Below the pieces are notes generated by a model. It was not told the origin of the DNA. It worked only from the letters and a program-made list of their open reading frames with translations, and made no database searches. The position numbers and the translations under genes are program-made. 64,000 bases of DNA from an uncultured Arthrobacter sp. (GTDB taxonomy: Bacteria > Actinomycetota > Actinomycetes > Actinomycetales > Micrococcaceae), in contig NZ_CADCTE010000156.1 of assembly GCF_902805515.1 (NCBI RefSeq), forward strand, positions 1 through 64,000, written 5' to 3'. Below, piece by piece: positions 59,830 through 64,000 of this stretch. The stretch's first letter is position 1. Each line of letters opens with the position of its first letter.

Positions 59830-59850
59830 TTATTGTCACTTTGACAATAA
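59830..59850. promoter_or_regulatory. 21-bp palindrome, candidate NrtR operator
   Basis: TTATTGTCA-ctt-TGACAATAA (9-bp perfect arms), 14 nt upstream of pnuC ATG. Confidence 0.72.
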
Positions 59851-60039
59851 TAATGTTACCCGAGAGAAGTCACCGGGGGAACCCCAGCGGGAACCGGCTT
59901 TCCCGAAGACGAGTCACGTCGACCGGAAATAGACGCAGCTAGCCCGGTCCGGACCCGCCCGGACCGACGCGACAGGCAGGGAACCGCCTCCAGGCCGGCT
60001 CATAAGAGCCTTGCACGCCAGGAGCTAGGATGAGGCGTC

Positions 60040-60792
60040 TCACGCATGGAAGCTGGGGAGCCCATAAAGAACACCGCACTCACCTCCGCCGTCCTCCTGC
60101 TGATGCTCACCGGCTGCGCGCCGGAGCCGCAACAGTTTTCCATCGAGGACACCTGCTCGGAACTCAAAGCGATCATCGCCGGCCATTCCGATAGCCCAAG
60201 CGCAGACGAGCGGAAGAACATCGCCGAGAGGCGTTAGGTCACGCGCCCGCCGGCCCGGCGGTCTCTTGCTCGGAAAGATCGCGTTCAGAACAACCCATCT
60301 GTCCTCGGGGATAATTCGCCACCAGACCGATGTGATTGCAACGAGGGCAAAGGCTGCGAGCACTGCTGAGCTGAAGGAAGTGTTCCAGGGTTTGTCCTCC
60401 CAGTCCCCGGGGGATCCCACAGCGATGAGGTGTGACTCCTCCTCGGGGTCCACGACGTACCATACGGGTGCGTACAGTGATTTGTCCGGCAGGACGCCCG
60501 CGTAGTCCAGCACTTCCTTCCGCCCGTCAACCAGCACGTAGTACCGGGTGCCGCCCCGCCGCCGCGGATCCTTGTCGATAATGATGCTCCACTGGTGTTC
60601 CTGGGTTCTGACGGCTTCGCCGGCCCGGTCGAACTCGGCCTCCATGTGGACGCCTAGAAGCACTCCGCTGGGAGCGATGAGCAGTGCGACCAGAGCCGCT
60701 GCAGTCCGGCGCGGGCGAACCGGCCAACCTTCGATACGGTGGGCAAGTTTCCTCCGCTTCTCTCTACTGACTCGCCGCCCCCCGGACCCCAT
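60040..60792 (-). CDS. membrane protein (DUF-type, two TM), C-terminal boundary uncertain
   Basis: TAAALVALLIAPSGVLLGVHMEAEF...TRYYVLVDGRKEVLDYAGVLPDKSLYAPVWYVVDPEEESHLIAVGSPGDWEDKPWNTSFSSAVLAAFALVAITSVWW; last ~60 codons are antisense to the lipoprotein. Confidence 0.65.
   Translation of the reverse strand: MGSGGRRVSREKRRKLAHRIEGWPVRPRRTAAALVALLIAPSGVLLGVHMEAEFDRAGEAVRTQEHQWSIIIDKDPRRRGGTRYYVLVDGRKEVLDYAGVLPDKSLYAPVWYVVDPEEESHLIAVGSPGDWEDKPWNTSFSSAVLAAFALVAITSVWWRIIPEDRWVVLNAIFPSKRPPGRRARDLTPLGDVLPLVCAWAIGMAGDDRFEFRAGVLDGKLLRLRRAAGEHQQEDGGGECGVLYGLPSFHA
60046..60237 (+). CDS. short lipoprotein, possibly C-terminally truncated
   Basis: VLLLMLTGCAPEPQQFSIEDTCSELKAIIAGHSDSPSADERKNIAERR; lipobox; abrupt end. 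Confidence 0.55.
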   Translation: MEAGEPIKNTALTSAVLLLMLTGCAPEPQQFSIEDTCSELKAIIAGHSDSPSADERKNIAERR

Positions 60793-61005
60793 CCGGACAT
60801 CGTAGCGGTGCTGGTGTTCCGGCAGGCGGTCGCCGCGGCACCGGGTTCCTCCGCCGGCCCTTCGGCCCGCCGCACGGGTCGTCATGGTGTCGGTGTGGTC
60901 CAGTCATAGGCGCCGCCTGCGCCGGCATCGGTGGCGGGCGGCCGGGAAGCAGATTATGAGCGCTTAGCCCTGGCCGCCCTCGTCCTTCTCGTTCCCGTTG
61001 GGAAT

Positions 61006-61260
61006 CTACTTCCCACCGGGCTGGGGCCGGCGGGCGTTTTTCCGCGCCTCCCATTCAGCGTCGTAGGCTGCAATCCACTGCTCATACGTCATCGGGGTGG
61101 CGCCTTCGGGCAGCCCCTCGACGTACCGCTCGTACCGGTAGTTGCTGTGTTTGTCCGGGTGCGGCACAGCGGCCAGAAACCCGAACAGGTATCCGTGCAG
61201 AGCACGCATCATGAGCGAACCGCGCTTCATCTTCTCCCCCATCATCGTTATGAGGCGCAT
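61006..61260 (-). CDS. small protein, possibly YbdD/YjiX-like (DUF466)
   Basis: PHPDKHSNYRYERYVEGLPEGATPMTYEQWIAAYDAEWEARKNARRP; weak resemblance only. Confidence 0.55.
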   Translation of the reverse strand: MRLITMMGEKMKRGSLMMRALHGYLFGFLAAVPHPDKHSNYRYERYVEGLPEGATPMTYEQWIAAYDAEWEARKNARRPQPGGK

Positions 61261-61660
61261 CCTACGCGATTGGAATCAATTATTTCCTGAGTACTCGACG
61301 TCGGTTTTGTCCCCGAGCCGGCCTTCGGCTTGGGGTAGCCATGAAAGGGATCCTGATTGCTGTTTCGGGAGGCGTTGATGATTTGGAGGAGGTTGTGGAT
61401 CTTCGTGCTGTCGGTCGACGAGCCCTGATTCAAGCAGTCGGAAAAGCGTTGCGAGACCGTGATCAGAACGGCATCTCTGGAGCTTATTCGCGGATGTAGA
61501 GTCCACCTCATCATCCGGTTTGTGGGGGCAGCCGGGTGCGGTGACGCACATCGTGCGGAGGCCAAAGTGCCCCGATCCCGGTTTCGATGAGCCAAGCCTG
61601 CCACCTGCCCGGTGAGCAGATCTGATTCAAAGCGCCACCCTTCCAGATGAAAGAACGACC

Positions 61661-62347
61661 ATGCCCAAGCTGCCCATCCTCACCCTTTCCCTCGCGGCCG
61701 TGCTGACCGCGGGTTGCTCCACCCCGGCCGTATCCGCTCCTGATGAGCACCCGGCCCCGAGCCCATCGGCAAGCCCGTCCACTTCCCCCATCGCGACGCC
61801 GAAGCCCGCACCCAAGCCGACCCCGACTCCAGCGCCCGCACCGGAAGTGGCACCGCCTGCCCCAACTCCGGTTCCCGCACCCGTCCCGGCGGCTCCGCAG
61901 CCAGCCCCTTTCATCCCGGAGTCCCCGCAACCGGTTGTTCCGGTGGCGCCCGCGGACCCGGCCGTTGCCCCGCTGCCGGTCCACGTCCCCCCGGCCCTGC
62001 CGCACACCGCGTGGACCTACCCGGACCTGGCGCCCGTCCCCGGTCCCGAACCGGTCCGGGTCGAGCGTGTCGCGGGCACCTACTGGAACGTCGTCGGAGA
62101 TGGCTACCCGCCCGGAGCCGAGATTGGCATTATGTTCGGCAAGTGGCAGACCGACACTGACCTGCTCGACATCCCGACCGTCCATGCCGACGCCAACGGC
62201 CACTACTCGGTGCAGATCCACCTCTCCGCGGACTTCACTCCCGGAACCTACGGCTTCATGGTCTGGTACAAGCCCTTCTCCGAAGAGGGCAAGCGGCACG
62301 CCATCGTCGAGGTGCTCCCGCCCGGAACCGGCATGCCTACTCCGTGA
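61661..62347 (+). CDS. lipoprotein with Pro/Ala-rich linker and C-terminal beta-domain
   Basis: MPKLPILTLSLAAVLTAGCSTPAV lipobox; PxP repeats; RVAGTYWNVVGDGYPPGAEIGIMFGKWQTDTDLLDIPTVHADANGHYSVQIHLSADFTPGTYGFMVWYKPFSEEGKRHAIVEV. Confidence 0.88.
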   Translation: MPKLPILTLSLAAVLTAGCSTPAVSAPDEHPAPSPSASPSTSPIATPKPAPKPTPTPAPAPEVAPPAPTPVPAPVPAAPQPAPFIPESPQPVVPVAPADPAVAPLPVHVPPALPHTAWTYPDLAPVPGPEPVRVERVAGTYWNVVGDGYPPGAEIGIMFGKWQTDTDLLDIPTVHADANGHYSVQIHLSADFTPGTYGFMVWYKPFSEEGKRHAIVEVLPPGTGMPTP

Positions 62348-62510
62348 TGACTCCGTAGCTGACCACCCTGGACTTCCTTGCGTCGAGGTCCGCGGATTTC
62401 ACTGTTTCCTGGACATGGACGGAGAACAGCCGCAGTGGGCCCTCCAGGTGCGAGTGGTCGGCCGGATCGGAGAGCACGCCGTCAACCGGGACAAACCCGC
62501 CTGAGGGCAT
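62337..62510 (-). CDS. 57-aa ORF paralogous to C-terminus of the 54882-55202 protein
   Basis: Not in supplied ORF list. MPSGGFVPVDGVLSDPADHSHLEGPLRLFSVHVQETVKSADLDARKSRVVSYGVITE; matches GEVLSDPADSSPLEGQLRLFSVHIWEALE...YYGVVAE. Confidence 0.65.
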   Translation of the reverse strand: MPSGGFVPVDGVLSDPADHSHLEGPLRLFSVHVQETVKSADLDARKSRVVSYGVITE

Positions 62511-62769
62511 CGGCCGCTCCGGAGTTCTGTTGCGTTAGGCCGAAGGCTGCGTCAGCGCTCCGGATTGCCGGGGTTCACAATCATCACGGGTGCCCTCGGG
62601 AGCTGTGCCAGCAACTGACCGACACGGGCCGCGTTCCGGGCCATGGAGGAGAACATCCACGCCGGCCACGAGGCTGAGCTGCCGGAGGCCGCCTGAGCAG
62701 GAACGCACGAAGGGCCGTCCCGGTCGCCGGGGCGGCCCTGTACCGTGCCAGGTGCTCATGTCGCCGGTT

Positions 62770-62985
62770 TCAGGACCCGCTGTCCTCGGCCTTGTCACGG
62801 GCATCGAGTTCGCTGTCGAGCTCATGGTCGCGGAAGGCCGTCTCGGGATGCAGGTCGCCTTCCTTGACATACTCGTGGTCGACCTGGCGTTCCACCTTGC
62901 TGTTGAGATTCTCTACATCGTCGGTGTCCAGCTTGGTCAGGTCTTCCGGGAAATCTTCGTCGGGTCCCAGCTTGCTGTCGGTCAT
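62770..62985 (-). CDS. 71-aa acidic small protein
   Basis: MTDSKLGPDEDFPEDLTKLDTDDVENLNSKVERQVDHEYVKEGDLHPETAFRDHELDSELDARDKAEDSGS; RBS aaggagcg. Confidence 0.75.
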   Translation of the reverse strand: MTDSKLGPDEDFPEDLTKLDTDDVENLNSKVERQVDHEYVKEGDLHPETAFRDHELDSELDARDKAEDSGS

Positions 62986-63115
62986 GGCGCTCCTTGGTGG
63001 CGGACGGATGTTGGCCAAGCGTAACCGTCCGCGGTGAACTGTCGTACCAGTGCCGCACGGACTGGGGCCAGGCACCGGACACCGCCTGGAGTCAAAGGCG
63101 CCACCGTGACGCCCC

Positions 63116-63499
63116 TCAACTCTGGGAGACCCCATAGTCGGGCAACTGCTGAAGGGACCAGGTATTGCCGTCCGGGTCGGAGAAGTATACGAAACTGCCC
63201 CACGGCTGGAAGTCGACTTCGCTCGCCTCAACGCCGTTTTCGAGGAGCATTGAACGGGCCCCGGCCGCGTCCGGCACGACGATCTGGACGCCTTTCTGCG
63301 AACCAGGGGCCATCTCCGTAATCCCCTCCCCCAGAACAATGGAGCAGGCAGAGCCGGGCGGGGTCAATTGTACGAAGCGGACGCCTTCACCCACACGGTG
63401 GTCGTGGTCCAGCACGAAGCCCACCCTGTCGCGGTAGAAGTCAATCGCCCGGTCAACGTCGGAGACCGGGATGGCAACGAGTTCGATTTTCCAGTCCAT
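63116..63499 (-). CDS. VOC (glyoxalase/bleomycin-resistance) superfamily protein
   Basis: MDWKIELVAIPVSDVDRAIDFYRDRVGFVLDHDHRVGEGVRFVQLTPPGSACSIVLGEG. Confidence 0.96.
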   Translation of the reverse strand: MDWKIELVAIPVSDVDRAIDFYRDRVGFVLDHDHRVGEGVRFVQLTPPGSACSIVLGEGITEMAPGSQKGVQIVVPDAAGARSMLLENGVEASEVDFQPWGSFVYFSDPDGNTWSLQQLPDYGVSQS

Positions 63500-63739
63500 G
63501 AGTTTCCTCCTGTGGGTCCTTTTGACTTCAGGGTAGGCCCGATTGCGGACGGAACCGGACCTTGTTCTTTCCGCATGGGGCGGCGGATCCGCGGAATCGT
63601 CTGTAGCTGGAACTGACTGTCGATGGCCGAGCTGGCCGCCCGGTCCGGGTGGTCCGCGGTGAAGGTGAGCACCTGCGCCGGCTCCGCCGGAACTACCGCG
63701 CCGGCCGGCTCAAAGAGGAACTCCGGCCATCCGCGCCGG

Positions 63740-63975
63740 TGAGGTGACAGGCATCTCCGCACACATGGGATCCACACCGGGAATTCCGCGAAGTCGGGAC
63801 CAAGGTCGGATGAGGCCCAATTCGCCATGGTCTTCGGCCTGAGGCCGAGCCACTGTGCTACCTGTGCGCGGGTCAGGAGTTTTTCTGGTTGACCCGCCGC
63901 CGCCGCAAGCGGATCTCTGGGGTTCACTGTCCTGAAGTTGCCTATGCGGCCGAGTCGGTGACGGCCGGCAAACAC
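63740..63975 (-). pseudogene. helix-turn-helix (excisionase/HTH_17-like) remnant
   Basis: GQPEKLLTRAQVAQWLGLRPKTMANWASSDLGPDF followed by non-family sequence and read-through into VOC gene in another frame. Confidence 0.5.
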
Positions 63976-64000
63976 TGTAGCGGCAGCGCCTCAATACCTG

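Overview
High-GC actinobacterial chromosomal window, probably Micrococcaceae/Arthrobacter-like (inferred from gene content and codon usage). It is mostly ordinary core genome. Main genes: M23 peptidase, DtxR-type regulator, serC, MFS transporter, DUF3027 protein, cold-shock protein, XPB helicase with its partner, a response regulator/sensor kinase pair, a WXG100 protein, groL, TM2 protein, LytR_C, DUF3263, ung, ThrE-like exporter, FemAB-like transferase, several oxidoreductases, a GH16 glycanase and a pnuC-nadR-nrtR NAD-salvage operon. Nothing resembles a complete new defence system, prophage, CRISPR array or integrative element. No rRNA or tRNA genes were recognised. The most interesting items are: (1) a motif TAAG-N3-GCTTA occurring once upstream of each of four small or CBS-type genes at 22.9-26.5 kb, a possible undescribed stress mini-regulon; (2) a 21-bp palindrome at the start of pnuC, a candidate NrtR operator; (3) two tandem CIRCE elements before groL; (4) an adenylation-carrier protein-acyltransferase-3 fusion; (5) a YgiB/YgiC-like (DUF1190 plus glutathionylspermidine-synthase-like) pair in an actinobacterium; (6) a perfect 13-bp-arm inverted repeat between DUF3263 and ung; (7) an EVE/PUA-like plus HNH modified-DNA nuclease candidate; (8) a 777-aa secreted coiled-coil protein; (9) a 25-bp minisatellite containing a stop codon; (10) an unlisted 57-aa ORF paralogous to the C-terminus of another gene in the window. 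Product names come from reading the translations; no database search was run.
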